This document shows positions 16,901-25,601 of a DNA stretch of 64,000 bases, one piece after another. Each line of letters opens with the position of its first letter. Position 1 is the first letter of the stretch. The position numbers were made by a program, and so were the translations under genes. The notes under the pieces were generated by a model, which was given only the letters and a program-made list of their open reading frames with translations, did not search any database and was not told where the DNA came from. Location: assembly GCF_036881825.1 (NCBI RefSeq), contig NZ_JBAJMW010000009.1, positions 72,787 through 136,786 on the forward strand. Reading direction: 5' to 3'. This DNA comes from Tersicoccus mangrovi (GTDB lineage Bacteria; Actinomycetota; Actinomycetes; Actinomycetales; Micrococcaceae).

Positions 16901-18358
16901 TCAGTACCAGCCGGCGGACTGCTCGTGGCCCCAGGCCCCGCACGGTGAGCCGTACCGGTCGGCGATGTACCCGAGGCCCCACTGCACCTGGGTGCGGTAG
17001 TTGGTGAGCCAGTCGGCACCGGCGCTGGCCAGTTTCGAGGCGGGGAGGGACTGCGGGATGCCGTAGGCGAGGCTCGACGGGTTGGTGGCGGTGGTCTGCC
17101 ACCCGGATTCCCGGTCCCACAGCGGGACGAGGCAGGCCATCTGGTCCTGGCCCCACCCGTGGGCACCGAGCAGGGAGGCGGCCCAGGCCTGCGCTGCGGC
17201 CGGGTCGTTGACGGCCCCGGTGGGCGCGGTGGTCAGCAGGGCCGGGTCGACGGCGGTATCCGACGGCGCGGGCGGGGCGGCAGGCGCGGGGGCGGCAGGT
17301 GCCGGCGCCTGCTGCTGCGCGGCCTCCTGGGCAGCAGCCTGCTGAGCGGCTCGTTGCGCTGCCTGCTGCTGGGCGGCTTGCTGGGCGGCACGTTGCGCCG
17401 CCTGCTGCGCTGCTTGCTGAGCGGCCTGCTGGGCCTGTTGGGCCGCCTGTTGCTGCGCCTGCTGGGCGGCCTGAGCGGCTGCCTGCGCGGCGGCCCGTTG
17501 TGCGGCCAGTGCCGCGGCCGCCCGCTGGGCCGCTTCCTCGCGGGCACGACGTGCGGCCGCCTCGCGTGCGGCGGCCTGGGCCGCCCGGTAGGCCTCCGCG
17601 CGGCGGACCCCGTCGCGGTAGGAGATCTCGGCGCGTGCCGTGGTGCCCTTCAGCAGGGCGAGCTGGGCGTAGAGCTCGGTTCGGTGCGCCTGCTGGGCGG
17701 CGACGATGCGTGCGGCTTCCTGCTGGGCGGCGACCGCGGCCGCCAGGGCCTGACGCGCGGCGTCCGCCGCACGGTCCCGCACCTGCTGCGCCGCGCCGGC
17801 CTGCGCCTCGAGCGCGGCGAGGGCGTTGAGTCGGGAGCGGTAGTCCTCGACGGTGCGGCCCGTTCGGGAGAGCACGGCGTGGAGGACCCCGAGCTCGCGG
17901 GCCTGGTCGAGGGTCTGCGGCACCACGAGCATCGTCGCCGTCCCGGCGTTGCGCCAGGCGGCGGCGGCGAGGAGCCCGACGACGCGGGACGAGGACGCCA
18001 GTCGGCGGGCGGCGTCGTCACGTCGCTGCCGGAGGACGTCCGCCGTGTACTGCGCGGCGTCGGCGGCCTGCTGGGCCTCCGCCTGGTCGGCGAGCCGCTG
18101 CACGGCGAGGTCGGCGGCCCGCGCGGCGTCGTCCTCCTGGCGGCCCAGCAGCGCGGTCACGACGCCGATCTCTCGTGCCTTGTCGGCCTCGCTCTTCCGA
18201 GCCCGGCGCACCTGGTCCCAGCTCGGGTAGGCGCCCGGACCGGCCTGCGCGGCGGGCACGGGAGTGAGCACCCCGAGGCCCAGGGCGAGGGAGAGGACGA
18301 CGACGCAGGTGACGGGCCGTCGGCCCGGCCGCGCGCGCCGGCGATCGGCGGTGACCAT
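16901..18358 (-). CDS. Secreted coiled-coil protein with C-terminal transglycosylase-like domain
   Basis: A 485-residue exported protein. A signal peptide (basic start, VVVLSLALGLGVLTPVPAAQA, cut at AQA-G) is followed by a long Ala-rich coiled coil, then a stretch near residues 290-365 almost wholly Ala/Gln with AQQ/AAQ repeats, a short Pro/Ala hinge, and a ~85-residue C-terminal domain. That domain (VPLWDRESGWQ, ATNPSSLAYGIPQ, DRYGSPCGAWGHE) resembles the lysozyme-like/Apf-type domain of resuscitation-promoting and lytic transglycosylase proteins, with Glu of RESGW as the likely catalytic residue. The role is probably peptidoglycan remodelling. The ATG is 8 nt from TAGCCT (18367-18372). Confidence 0.75.
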   Translation of the reverse strand: MVTADRRRARPGRRPVTCVVVLSLALGLGVLTPVPAAQAGPGAYPSWDQVRRARKSEADKAREIGVVTALLGRQEDDAARAADLAVQRLADQAEAQQAADAAQYTADVLRQRRDDAARRLASSSRVVGLLAAAAWRNAGTATMLVVPQTLDQARELGVLHAVLSRTGRTVEDYRSRLNALAALEAQAGAAQQVRDRAADAARQALAAAVAAQQEAARIVAAQQAHRTELYAQLALLKGTTARAEISYRDGVRRAEAYRAAQAAAREAAARRAREEAAQRAAAALAAQRAAAQAAAQAAQQAQQQAAQQAQQAAQQAAQQAAQRAAQQAAQQQAAQRAAQQAAAQEAAQQQAPAPAAPAPAAPPAPSDTAVDPALLTTAPTGAVNDPAAAQAWAASLLGAHGWGQDQMACLVPLWDRESGWQTTATNPSSLAYGIPQSLPASKLASAGADWLTNYRTQVQWGLGYIADRYGSPCGAWGHEQSAGWY

Positions 18359-18511
18359 GATCACACAGGCTAGGTCGCCGCACGCGCCCGACCGCGCGAA
18401 CGGGGCGGGACACGCCGAGAAGACACGCCGAAAGCGGTGCTCGGGACCCCGGGGCGCCGTATCCGGAGCCTCAGTCCTCGAAGATCCGGTACTGCTGACT
18501 CCTCCAGCTGC

Positions 18512-19012
18512 TCAGTCCTCGGGGGCGAACCCGCTCGCGTCGTCGTCGGCGCCGAGCACCTCGCTCACGGCGCGGAAGGCGGTCCCGGGCGGGTAGCCCT
18601 TGCGGGCGAGCATGCTGACGAGCCGCCGCACCACACGGTGGCGGTCTCCGTCAGCGGAGGCGAGCAGGCTCCGATCAGCGGCGGTGACCTTGCGGCGGAC
18701 GAGCGCGAGTGCGCCCTCGTACTCCTGCTCGTCGCTGACGTCGGCGAGGGCGTCGGCGACGGTGTCCCGGTCCACTCCCTTGAGCGTCAGCTCGCGCCGC
18801 AGAGCGGACCGGCCGAGGTGCCGGTACTCGACGCGGCTGCGGACCCACATGCGGGCGAACTCCGCGTCGTCGACCAGGCCGAGCTCCTCGTACCGGTCGA
18901 GCACCGTGGTGGCGGCATCGTCGGGCACGTTGCGGTCGGCGAGCTTCTGAGCGAGTTGCGCCCGGCTCTTCGCCGACCCGGTGAGCTGCCGCAGCACGAT
19001 GCTGCGTGCCAC
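18512..19012 (-). CDS. recX: Regulatory protein RecX
   Basis: A 166-residue RecX, which binds RecA filaments and limits recombinase activity. The three-helix repeats are recognisable (IVLRQLTGSAKSRAQLAQKL, DDAEFARMWVRSR, LGRSALRRELTLKGV). The only standard start after the upstream stop is the GTG at 19012, which abuts GGAGGAG with only about 2 nt of spacing. RecX-like residues (DPEEVARSIVL) continue upstream of that GTG in an open frame with no ATG, GTG or TTG, so the real start is uncertain. It follows recA after 112 bp containing a hairpin. Confidence 0.85.
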   Translation of the reverse strand: MARSIVLRQLTGSAKSRAQLAQKLADRNVPDDAATTVLDRYEELGLVDDAEFARMWVRSRVEYRHLGRSALRRELTLKGVDRDTVADALADVSDEQEYEGALALVRRKVTAADRSLLASADGDRHRVVRRLVSMLARKGYPPGTAFRAVSEVLGADDDASGFAPED

Positions 19013-19081
19013 CTCCTCCGGGTCGGCCTCGGCGTCCGGCGTGTCCGGTCGGCGGGCGGTGCGGGCCTCGGGGTCCTCCCC

Positions 19082-19102
19082 CGCTCCCGCTTCGCGGGAG
19101 CG
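19082..19102 (-). terminator. Hairpin in the recA-recX spacer
   Basis: CGCTCCCGC and GCGGGAGCG pair perfectly over 9 bp with a TTC loop, 23-43 nt after the recA stop. A comparable hairpin between recA and recX in E. coli lowers recX transcription by partial termination. The same role here is inferred. Confidence 0.6.
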
Positions 19103-19124
19103 CCGCCGGCGGCCGCCCCGTCGA

Positions 19125-20183
19125 TCAGAAGCCGTCGTCGTCCCCGACCGCCTTCAGCTGCGGGGCGTCCTGCTCCGCCTCGGCACGGACCCCGATGCCG
19201 AGCTTCTCGCGGATGCGCCGCTCCAGCTCGTCGGCCAGCTCGGGGTTGTCCTTGAGGAACTGCCGGGCGTTCTCCTTGCCCTGCCCGAGCTGGTCCCCGT
19301 CGTAGGTGAACCAGGCGCCGGACTTCTTGACCAGGCCGTGCTCGACGCCCATGTCGATCAGGCCGCCCTCGCGGGAGATGCCGTGGCCGTAGAGGATGTC
19401 GAACTCGGCCTGCTTGAAGGGCGGCGCCATCTTGTTCTTGACGATCTTCGCCCGGGTGCGGTTGCCGACCGGGTTGGCGCCGTCCTTGAGCGTCTCGATG
19501 CGGCGCACGTCGATGCGGACGGACGCGTAGAACTTCAGCGCCTTGCCGCCGGTGGTGGTCTCCGGGCTGCCGAAGAACACACCGATCTTCTCACGCAGCT
19601 GGTTGATGAAGATGGCGGTGGTCTTCGTCTGGTTGAGGCGACCGGTGATCTTCCGCAGCGCCTGGCTCATCAGACGGGCCTGCAGACCGACGTGGCTGTC
19701 ACCCATCTCGCCCTCGATCTCCGCACGGGGCACGAGGGCGGCGACGGAGTCGATGACGACGATGTCGAGCGAGCCGGAGCCCACCAGCATGTCCATGATC
19801 TCGAGCGCCTGCTCACCGGTGTCCGGCTGGGAGACGAGCAGGGCGTCGGTGTCGACGCCGAGCTTCTGGGCGTAGTCGGGGTCCAGGGCGTGCTCGGCGT
19901 CGATGAACGCCGCGATGCCGCCGTTGCGCTGGGCGTTGGCCACCGCGTGCAGGGCCACGGTCGTCTTACCGGAGGACTCGGGGCCGTAGATCTCGACCAC
20001 GCGGCCACGGGGCAGGCCGCCGATGCCGAGGGCCACGTCCATGGCGATGGAGCTGGTCGAGATGGTCTCGATGGGGGCGCGCGTCTCGTCACCGAGGCGC
20101 ATCACCGAGCCCTTGCCGAACTGCTTGTCGATCTGGGCGAGGGCGGTCTCGAGGGCCTTCTGGCGGTCGGCTGGTGCCGGCAT
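19125..20183 (-). CDS. recA: Recombinase RecA
   Basis: A 352-residue recombinase that pairs homologous DNA and, as a filament on single-stranded DNA, triggers LexA self-cleavage. Walker A GPESSGKTT (near residue 68), Walker B LDIVVIDSVAALVP, loop L1 GEMGDSHVG and loop L2 INQLREKIGVFFGSPETTTGG are intact. There is no intein. The ATG has GAGGTGG upstream. A promoter overlapping a LexA box lies at 20391-20420. recX follows. Confidence 0.97.
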   Translation of the reverse strand: MPAPADRQKALETALAQIDKQFGKGSVMRLGDETRAPIETISTSSIAMDVALGIGGLPRGRVVEIYGPESSGKTTVALHAVANAQRNGGIAAFIDAEHALDPDYAQKLGVDTDALLVSQPDTGEQALEIMDMLVGSGSLDIVVIDSVAALVPRAEIEGEMGDSHVGLQARLMSQALRKITGRLNQTKTTAIFINQLREKIGVFFGSPETTTGGKALKFYASVRIDVRRIETLKDGANPVGNRTRAKIVKNKMAPPFKQAEFDILYGHGISREGGLIDMGVEHGLVKKSGAWFTYDGDQLGQGKENARQFLKDNPELADELERRIREKLGIGVRAEAEQDAPQLKAVGDDDGF

Positions 20184-20390
20184 GTTCCACCTCTTCGGTC
20201 GTGGCCGCGGAGGCCAGGTGTTTCGGACTGGTGCGGACCCGGTGCGGATCCGACGTCTGCAACGCTAGGCGGCGGCACCGACAAAAGCAGCGGAGCCGTT
20301 CTGCCTGTGGACAACGACTCGACGGCGCCCACCGCACGACCGGCGCGGACTGCGTGGGGCCCTGCCGCCGGGTTGCTCGTTCTGACGTCG

Positions 20391-20420
20391 AGCCTACTGC
20401 GATCCGAACAGATATTCGAA
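20391..20420 (-). promoter_or_regulatory. recA promoter with LexA box
   Basis: CCGAACAGATATTCGA (20404-20419) is a LexA box with two mismatches from TCGAAC-N4-GTTCGA. On the minus strand it overlaps a -35 TTCGAA (20420-20415), an 18-bp spacer and a -10 TAGGCT (20396-20391). It gives a leader of about 200 nt; the rest of this 299-bp gap shows no gene. Confidence 0.7.
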
Positions 20421-20482
20421 GGTTCGGCGCGGCGTGTTGCCCCTCGATCGATGGGCCGGGGCCGGGCGCATCAGACGCGGCC

Positions 20483-20704
20483 TCAGCGGCGCGGCGGGAT
20501 GTCCCGGCCGAGACGGCGGGACTCGGGCACGTCCTGCGCGTCGCACACGGCGAGCCACACCTCGCGCGGGTCGGCGCCTGTGTCGATGGCGTCCACGACG
20601 CTGCGGCCGCCGAGGCGCGACAGCACGAGGTCCCGGGCGAGCACGCGGGAGTAGGCGACGCCGAACTCGTCGTCCATCAGTCGCCAGAAGTGGCTGGTGC
20701 GCAT
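20483..20704 (-). CDS. DUF3046 family protein
   Basis: A 73-residue basic/acidic protein of unknown function. HFWRLMDDEFG and DPREVWLAVCDAQDVPESR are characteristic of DUF3046, which in actinobacteria sits between clgR and recA. AGGA precedes the ATG. It ends 63 bp before the recA LexA box. Confidence 0.82.
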   Translation of the reverse strand: MRTSHFWRLMDDEFGVAYSRVLARDLVLSRLGGRSVVDAIDTGADPREVWLAVCDAQDVPESRRLGRDIPPRR

Positions 20705-20824
20705 CGTCGTTCCTGTCGAGAGCTCGCCGGGAGGGTCCCGGCGCGACGATGGGGCCCGCCGGACGGCCGGCGAGCCCCATCGGGGTACGTGGTGGACGGC
20801 GTGCGTCGTCCCTGGTGGTCGGGC

Positions 20825-21169
20825 TCAGACGCGCCCGGAGTACATCGTACGGAACTGTTCGGGCACCTCGTCGGGGATCTCCGTGACGAACTCGCGGGAC
20901 AGATCCGTCGGCACCGTGTCCGGGACCGTCACCCCGTCGGCGACGGCGAGCCGGTCGCTGACCTCGCGCAGGAGGAGGGACAGCGGGACGTCGAGCGCCG
21001 AGCAGATGGAGGACAGCAGTTCCGAGGAGGCTTCCTTCTGGCCTCGCTCCACCTCGCTGAGGTAGCCGAGCGACACCCGGGCGTCATGGCTGACCTCGCG
21101 GAGCGTCCGGCCCTGGCGTTGACGGACATCGCGCAGCACATCGCCGATCTCGTGGCGCAACAGCACCAT
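20825..21169 (-). CDS. clgR: XRE-family regulator, ClgR-like
   Basis: A 114-residue regulator with a helix-turn-helix (QGRTLREVSHDARVSLGYLSEVERGQKEASSELLSSI, seen as RTLREVSHDARVSLGYLSE then VERGQKEASSEL) and an acidic tail. ClgR activates clp protease genes in streptomycetes and corynebacteria, and lies close to recA in many actinobacteria. The start at 21169 has AAGGAG 6 nt upstream; in-frame codons run on to 21358 but lack conservation signals. No clp gene is in the window. Assignment rests on sequence and synteny. Confidence 0.82.
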   Translation of the reverse strand: MVLLRHEIGDVLRDVRQRQGRTLREVSHDARVSLGYLSEVERGQKEASSELLSSICSALDVPLSLLLREVSDRLAVADGVTVPDTVPTDLSREFVTEIPDEVPEQFRTMYSGRV

Positions 21170-21532
21170 CGTGCGCTCCTTCTGGTCGTGTTTCGTGTCG
21201 TCGGCCAGACCCACGTCGCGCCAACGGACGACGCCGTTCACGGTTACGGGTTCCTTCACCATCTGTGCGTCAACTCCTGTTCGGGGTGGACCCCGCGCTG
21301 CCGCAGCCTCGCGGTGATCCCATGCTACCGGGGCTTTCGACGCCGGTTCACTGATCACAACCGTCTGACGTCATGTTTTGTTCCGGCTCGGCCGGGGCCA
21401 CGTCATCCGTCTCCGGTCGTCACCGGGTTCTCCCCAGCGTAGGGGCGCGGGCTGTGGGCCCACTGGCGCGAAGCTGGGGGTCGACTGAGCGACCGCGGGA
21501 CGCCCGTCACCGCAGCAGGAGGACGACGCCGA
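21170..21532. other. Intergenic region between pncC and clgR
   Basis: No gene is supported in these 363 bp. A possible clgR -10, TAGCAT (minus strand, 21327-21322), is preceded at 17 bp by TGAACC, a weak -35. I found no convincing ClgR operator, RNA gene or mobile-element trace. Confidence 0.4.
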
Positions 21533-22024
21533 TCAGACGGTCTCGACGGCCTCGAGGAGGGCGGCCAGCGCGGCGTCGCGCGCGGCGACCCGGACCGCGT
21601 CCCGGTCCCCCGCGAACTGGTGGAGGGCGGCGCTCGCCCCGGCGTGGGTGGCCACCCCGATCCAGACGGTGCCGACCGGTTGGCCGTCGTGCGGCTCGGG
21701 GCCCGCGACGCCGGTGGTCGCGACGGCGACGTCGGCGCCGGTCGCCGTGCGGGCGCCGGCGGCCATCTGTGCCGCCACCTCCGGGTCGACGGCGCCGTGA
21801 GAGGCCAACCGGCCGGGGTCGACGCCGAGCAGGGCGACCTTGACGTCCCGGTGGTAGGACACGACGCCGCCGCGCACGGCGGCGGAGGCGCCGGGCACGT
21901 CGACGAGGGCCGCGCACACGGCACCGCCGGTCAAGGACTCGGCGGTGGCGACGGTCAGGCCGCGTTCGACCGCGGCCGCGATCACCCGGCCGGGCTCGAC
22001 CCGCGACCCGGCGGCCTCAGGCAC
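21533..22024 (-). CDS. pncC: Nicotinamide-nucleotide amidohydrolase, CinA C-terminal family
   Basis: A 163-residue single-domain CinA-C/PncC protein that deamidates NMN to NaMN in pyridine nucleotide recycling. TVATAESLTGGAVCAAL near residue 24, VVSYHRDVKVALLGV and VATTGVAGPEPHDGQPVGTVWIG (here as TTGVAGPEP and PVGTVWIG) match the family. There is no fused MoaB-like N-domain. The GTG start overlaps the last 8 bp of pgsA. Confidence 0.88.
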   Translation of the reverse strand: MPEAAGSRVEPGRVIAAAVERGLTVATAESLTGGAVCAALVDVPGASAAVRGGVVSYHRDVKVALLGVDPGRLASHGAVDPEVAAQMAAGARTATGADVAVATTGVAGPEPHDGQPVGTVWIGVATHAGASAALHQFAGDRDAVRVAARDAALAALLEAVETV

Positions 22025-22613
22025 GCGTGCCCTCGCGGCGCAGCCGGAGGGCGTCCCGCACGTAGGCGACGCCCGTGACGACGGTGACGACGAGGGCCGC
22101 GGCCATCACGATCCAGCCGAACCACAGGGCCCAGGAGCCGAGGACGGTGCCGAGCGGCATGAGCAGCAGGATGATCGCGGCGGCCTGCAGCACCGTCTTG
22201 AGCTTGCCGCCCGCAGACGCCGCCATGACGCCGTAGCGGATGACCCAGAAACGCAGGGCCGTGATCCCCCACTCGCGGACCAGGATGACGATGGTGACCC
22301 ACCACCACAGCTCGCCGAGGACCGAGAGCATCACCAGTGCGGAGCCGGTGAGCAGCTTGTCGGCGATGGGGTCGGCGATCTTGCCGAAGTTCGTCACGAG
22401 CCCGCGTGACCGCGCGATGTCACCGTCGAGCTTGTCCGTGTAGATCGCGACGACGAACAGCGCGGCCGCGAGCCAGCGCAGCAGGCCGTGGGCTCCCCCG
22501 TCGGCGGCCAGCAGCACGATGAACACGGGCACCAGCACGATGCGGATGCCGGTCAGCACGTTCGGCAGGTTCCAGGAGGAGACCGGGGAGGTGTGCGGTG
22601 CCGGGGTGCTCAT
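22017..22613 (-). CDS. pgsA: CDP-diacylglycerol-glycerol-3-phosphate 3-phosphatidyltransferase
   Basis: A 198-residue membrane enzyme making phosphatidylglycerol phosphate. The CDP-alcohol phosphotransferase motif is seen as DGDIAR ... GKIADPIADK, within about five to six hydrophobic helices. The family normally reads D-x2-DG; here it is TDKLDG. The ATG lies 6 nt after TAGCCT, suggesting a leaderless mRNA. It lies 40 bp from ftsK, and pncC overlaps its 3' end. Confidence 0.88.
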   Translation of the reverse strand: MSTPAPHTSPVSSWNLPNVLTGIRIVLVPVFIVLLAADGGAHGLLRWLAAALFVVAIYTDKLDGDIARSRGLVTNFGKIADPIADKLLTGSALVMLSVLGELWWWVTIVILVREWGITALRFWVIRYGVMAASAGGKLKTVLQAAAIILLLMPLGTVLGSWALWFGWIVMAAALVVTVVTGVAYVRDALRLRREGTRA

Positions 22614-22619
22614 CCGTCA

Positions 22620-22625
22620 AGGCTA
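22620..22625 (-). promoter_or_regulatory. pgsA -10 element (leaderless start)
   Basis: TAGCCT on the minus strand, then TGACGG and the ATG at 22613. Confidence 0.5.
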
Positions 22626-22653
22626 CCGTCGGCCGGACCCGGCGGTGCTGCCG

Positions 22654-25470
22654 TCAGCGCCCGGTCAGGTTCCAGGCGTCCTCGGAGTCGTCCCCGTCGG
22701 CGTCGTCGTGGTAGTCGATCGCCTGCGTCCGCCCGTCGAGGTCGGCCTCGACCAGGTCGCTCCCCCATTCACCGCCGTGGTCGGCAGACGATCCGGCGGC
22801 GGCCGCCGGAGCCGGCGGCTCGTCGCCGCGGATGGCGGCGAGGGTCGCCCCGAGGTCGTCGGGCTTGACCAGCACCTCGCGCGACTTCGGCCCGTCGGAG
22901 GGTCCGACGACCCCGCGGGACTCGAGCAGGTCCATCAGGCGCCCGGCCTTGGCGAAACCGACCCGGAGCTTGCGCTGGAGCATCGACGTCGACCCGAACT
23001 GGGTGTTGATGACCAGCTCGGCGGCCGAGAGCAGCAGGTCGAGGTCGTCGCCGATCTCCTCGTCGATCTGCTTCTTCTCCGCCTGGACGGTGACGTCGTC
23101 GCGGTAGACGGCCTGCAGCTGGCTCTTGACGTGCTCGACGACCTGGTGGATCTCGGACTCGGTGACCCAGGCGCCCTGGACACGCATCGGCTTGGAGGCG
23201 CCCATCGGCAGGAACAGGGCGTCGCCCTGACCGATCAGCTTCTCCGCGCCGGCCTGGTCCAGCACGACGCGGGAGTCGGTGACGGACGAGGTGGCGAACG
23301 CCATCCGGGAGGGCACGTTCGCCTTGATCAGGCCCGTGACGACGTCCACCGACGGCCGCTGGGTGGCGAGCACGAGGTGGATGCCGGCGGCGCGGGCCAG
23401 CTGGGTGATGCGCACGATCGAGTCCTCGACGTCGCGCGGGGCGACCATCATGAGGTCGGCGAGCTCGTCGACGATGACCAGCAGGTACGGGTACGGCTTG
23501 ATGACCCGCTTGGAGTCGGGCGGCGGGGTCACCTTGCCGTTGCGGACGGCCTTGTTGAAGTCGTCGATGTGCTTGTACCCGTAGGTGGACAGGTCGTCGT
23601 AGCGGGCGTCCATCTCGCGGACGACCCACTGCAGCGCCTCGGCCGCCTTCTTCGGGTTGGTGATGATCGGGGTGATCAGGTGCGGCACGCCCTCGTAGGC
23701 GGTCAGTTCGACGCGCTTGGGGTCGACCATGACCATCCGCACCTCGTCCGGCGTGGCCCGCATGAGGATCGACGTGATCATCGAGTTGACGAACGAGGAC
23801 TTGCCCGCGCCGGTGGCGCCTGCGACCAGCAGGTGCGGCATGCGGGCGAGGTTGGCGACGACGAAGCCGCCCTCGACGTCCTTGCCGACGCCCATGACCA
23901 TCGGGTGGTCGGTCTTGCGGGCGTTGTTCGAGCGGAGCACGTCGCCCAGCGACACGGTCTCGCGGTCGGTGTTCGGGATCTCGATGCCGATGGCGGACTT
24001 GCCGGGGATGGGTGAGAGGATGCGCACGTCCGCCGAGGCCACCGCGTAGGCGATGTTCTTGCTCAGGGCGGTGACCCGCTCGACCTTGGTGCCGGAGCCG
24101 AGCTCGATCTCGTACCGGGTGACGGTCGGGCCGCGGGAGAACCCGGTGACCTCCGCGTCGACGCCGAAGTCGGTGAGCACCTTGGTCAGGGCGGCGACGA
24201 CGGCCTCGTTCGCGGCGGACCGCTCCTTGGGCGGCGTGCCCGGCGTGAGGACGTCCGAGGCCGGGAGGGTGTACGTGACGTCGCCGGAGAGCTGCAGCTG
24301 CTCGGAGCGCTGCGGGATCGGGGTGGGCGGCATCTGGGGGGCCACCGGGGTGGACCGGACGGTGGTCAGCGCCTCGGTCGGCCGGCTGTCGGAGTCGAGC
24401 CCCTGCTCGGCGCGCAGCTTCGCGGCGGCCTGCTCGGCGCGGGTGGGCCGGCGGACCCCCGGCGGTACCGCCGGAGAGGACTGCACCGCCGGCTGCGGCG
24501 GCGTGGCGGGCACGGCCGGGATGTCCGCGGTGGCGGGGTCCGCCTCGTCGTCGAGCAGAGCGCGCTCGAAGGCCTCGTCGCCGTCGTAGCCGTCCAGGTC
24601 GGTGTGCTGGTCCTCGCGGTCCTTGCGGCCGAACCGCTTCTTCTTCCCGCGCCGGGGCGCGGGAGCGTCCCCGCGGTAGTGCTCGTCCAGGTAGGAGCGG
24701 TCGTGCTCGTCGGCCGCGGCCCGCGGCTGCTGGCCGGTCAGGTGTTCGTAGAGCTCGCGCAGCCGGGCGGGGATCCTCCCGAACGGGGTGGCCGTGATGA
24801 TGAGCAGGCTCACGAAGGCCAGGGCGAGCAGCAGGACGAGGGTCCCGGCCGGGGTGATGATCTGGCTGAGCGGGCTGGCGGCCAGGAAGCCGATCATGCC
24901 GCCGGCGGCCCAGAGCTGGTCGACTCCGGCGGAGATGGTGGGAGCGCCGAGGGCGAGGTGGGCAACGCCGCAGGAGGCGACGGTGAGCACGGCCAGGCCG
25001 ATGGTCACGCGGTTGTTGGCGCTCGTGGCCGTGGGGGCCCGCATCAGCCGCAGGCCGAGGATGACGAGCACGAACGGCAGGATCAGGGCGATGGAGCCGA
25101 AGGTGCCGGCGGCGACGGCGTGCACGCCGCGCGCGAACCACCCGGACAGGGACCACCACTCGACGGCCGCGACGAGGCCGGCGAGGAGGACGAAGAACAG
25201 GGCGCGGCCGTCACGGCGGTCCTCGGGCTCGAGGCCCTCGACGCGGTGACCGACGGCACGGACGGCGTTGCCGACGCCGTGGGCGAGTCCGAGCCAGGCG
25301 CCGCGGACGGCGCGGACCGGCAGGGAGGGCCGGTCGTCGGGCTGCGGGGCGCGCGAGGAACCGCTCGAGCGGGCGGAGGACCTGCCGGTCCCGCCGCCGG
25401 AGCGGGTGGATGCTCGCGACGCGCTGCCCTTGCCCTGGCGGGCGGGGGCGGGGGAAGTACGGGTCGCCAT
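22654..25470 (-). CDS. ftsK: DNA translocase FtsK/SpoIIIE
   Basis: A 938-residue motor that pumps chromosome dimers through the closing septum. A basic Ser/Arg-rich N-terminus precedes four to five membrane helices (residues ~75-235), a charged linker to ~400, and the RecA-like motor: Walker A GATGAGKSSFV near residue 552 and Walker B LLVIVDELADLMM near 667. The C-terminal gamma winged helix follows (STSMLQRKLRVGFAKAGRL), which reads KOPS sequences, and then a ~70-residue acidic tail. The ATG lies 6 nt after TACCGT. It sits between rnj and pgsA as in related genomes. Confidence 0.95.
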   Translation of the reverse strand: MATRTSPAPARQGKGSASRASTRSGGGTGRSSARSSGSSRAPQPDDRPSLPVRAVRGAWLGLAHGVGNAVRAVGHRVEGLEPEDRRDGRALFFVLLAGLVAAVEWWSLSGWFARGVHAVAAGTFGSIALILPFVLVILGLRLMRAPTATSANNRVTIGLAVLTVASCGVAHLALGAPTISAGVDQLWAAGGMIGFLAASPLSQIITPAGTLVLLLALAFVSLLIITATPFGRIPARLRELYEHLTGQQPRAAADEHDRSYLDEHYRGDAPAPRRGKKKRFGRKDREDQHTDLDGYDGDEAFERALLDDEADPATADIPAVPATPPQPAVQSSPAVPPGVRRPTRAEQAAAKLRAEQGLDSDSRPTEALTTVRSTPVAPQMPPTPIPQRSEQLQLSGDVTYTLPASDVLTPGTPPKERSAANEAVVAALTKVLTDFGVDAEVTGFSRGPTVTRYEIELGSGTKVERVTALSKNIAYAVASADVRILSPIPGKSAIGIEIPNTDRETVSLGDVLRSNNARKTDHPMVMGVGKDVEGGFVVANLARMPHLLVAGATGAGKSSFVNSMITSILMRATPDEVRMVMVDPKRVELTAYEGVPHLITPIITNPKKAAEALQWVVREMDARYDDLSTYGYKHIDDFNKAVRNGKVTPPPDSKRVIKPYPYLLVIVDELADLMMVAPRDVEDSIVRITQLARAAGIHLVLATQRPSVDVVTGLIKANVPSRMAFATSSVTDSRVVLDQAGAEKLIGQGDALFLPMGASKPMRVQGAWVTESEIHQVVEHVKSQLQAVYRDDVTVQAEKKQIDEEIGDDLDLLLSAAELVINTQFGSTSMLQRKLRVGFAKAGRLMDLLESRGVVGPSDGPKSREVLVKPDDLGATLAAIRGDEPPAPAAAAGSSADHGGEWGSDLVEADLDGRTQAIDYHDDADGDDSEDAWNLTGR

Positions 25471-25476
25471 GTTTCC

Positions 25477-25482
25477 ACGGTA
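25477..25482 (-). promoter_or_regulatory. ftsK -10 element (leaderless start)
   Basis: TACCGT on the minus strand, then GGAAAC and the ATG at 25470. Confidence 0.55.
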
Positions 25483-25601
25483 CCGTCCGAGGCCCCGTCA
25501 GGCCGGGACCGACGTGGCCCCGTCCGGCGGGATCAGACCCTGGCCGTCCACATCCGGCCGAGCCCGGACGGGCCGAGCCGGACATGGACCCGGCGGGAGT
25601 C

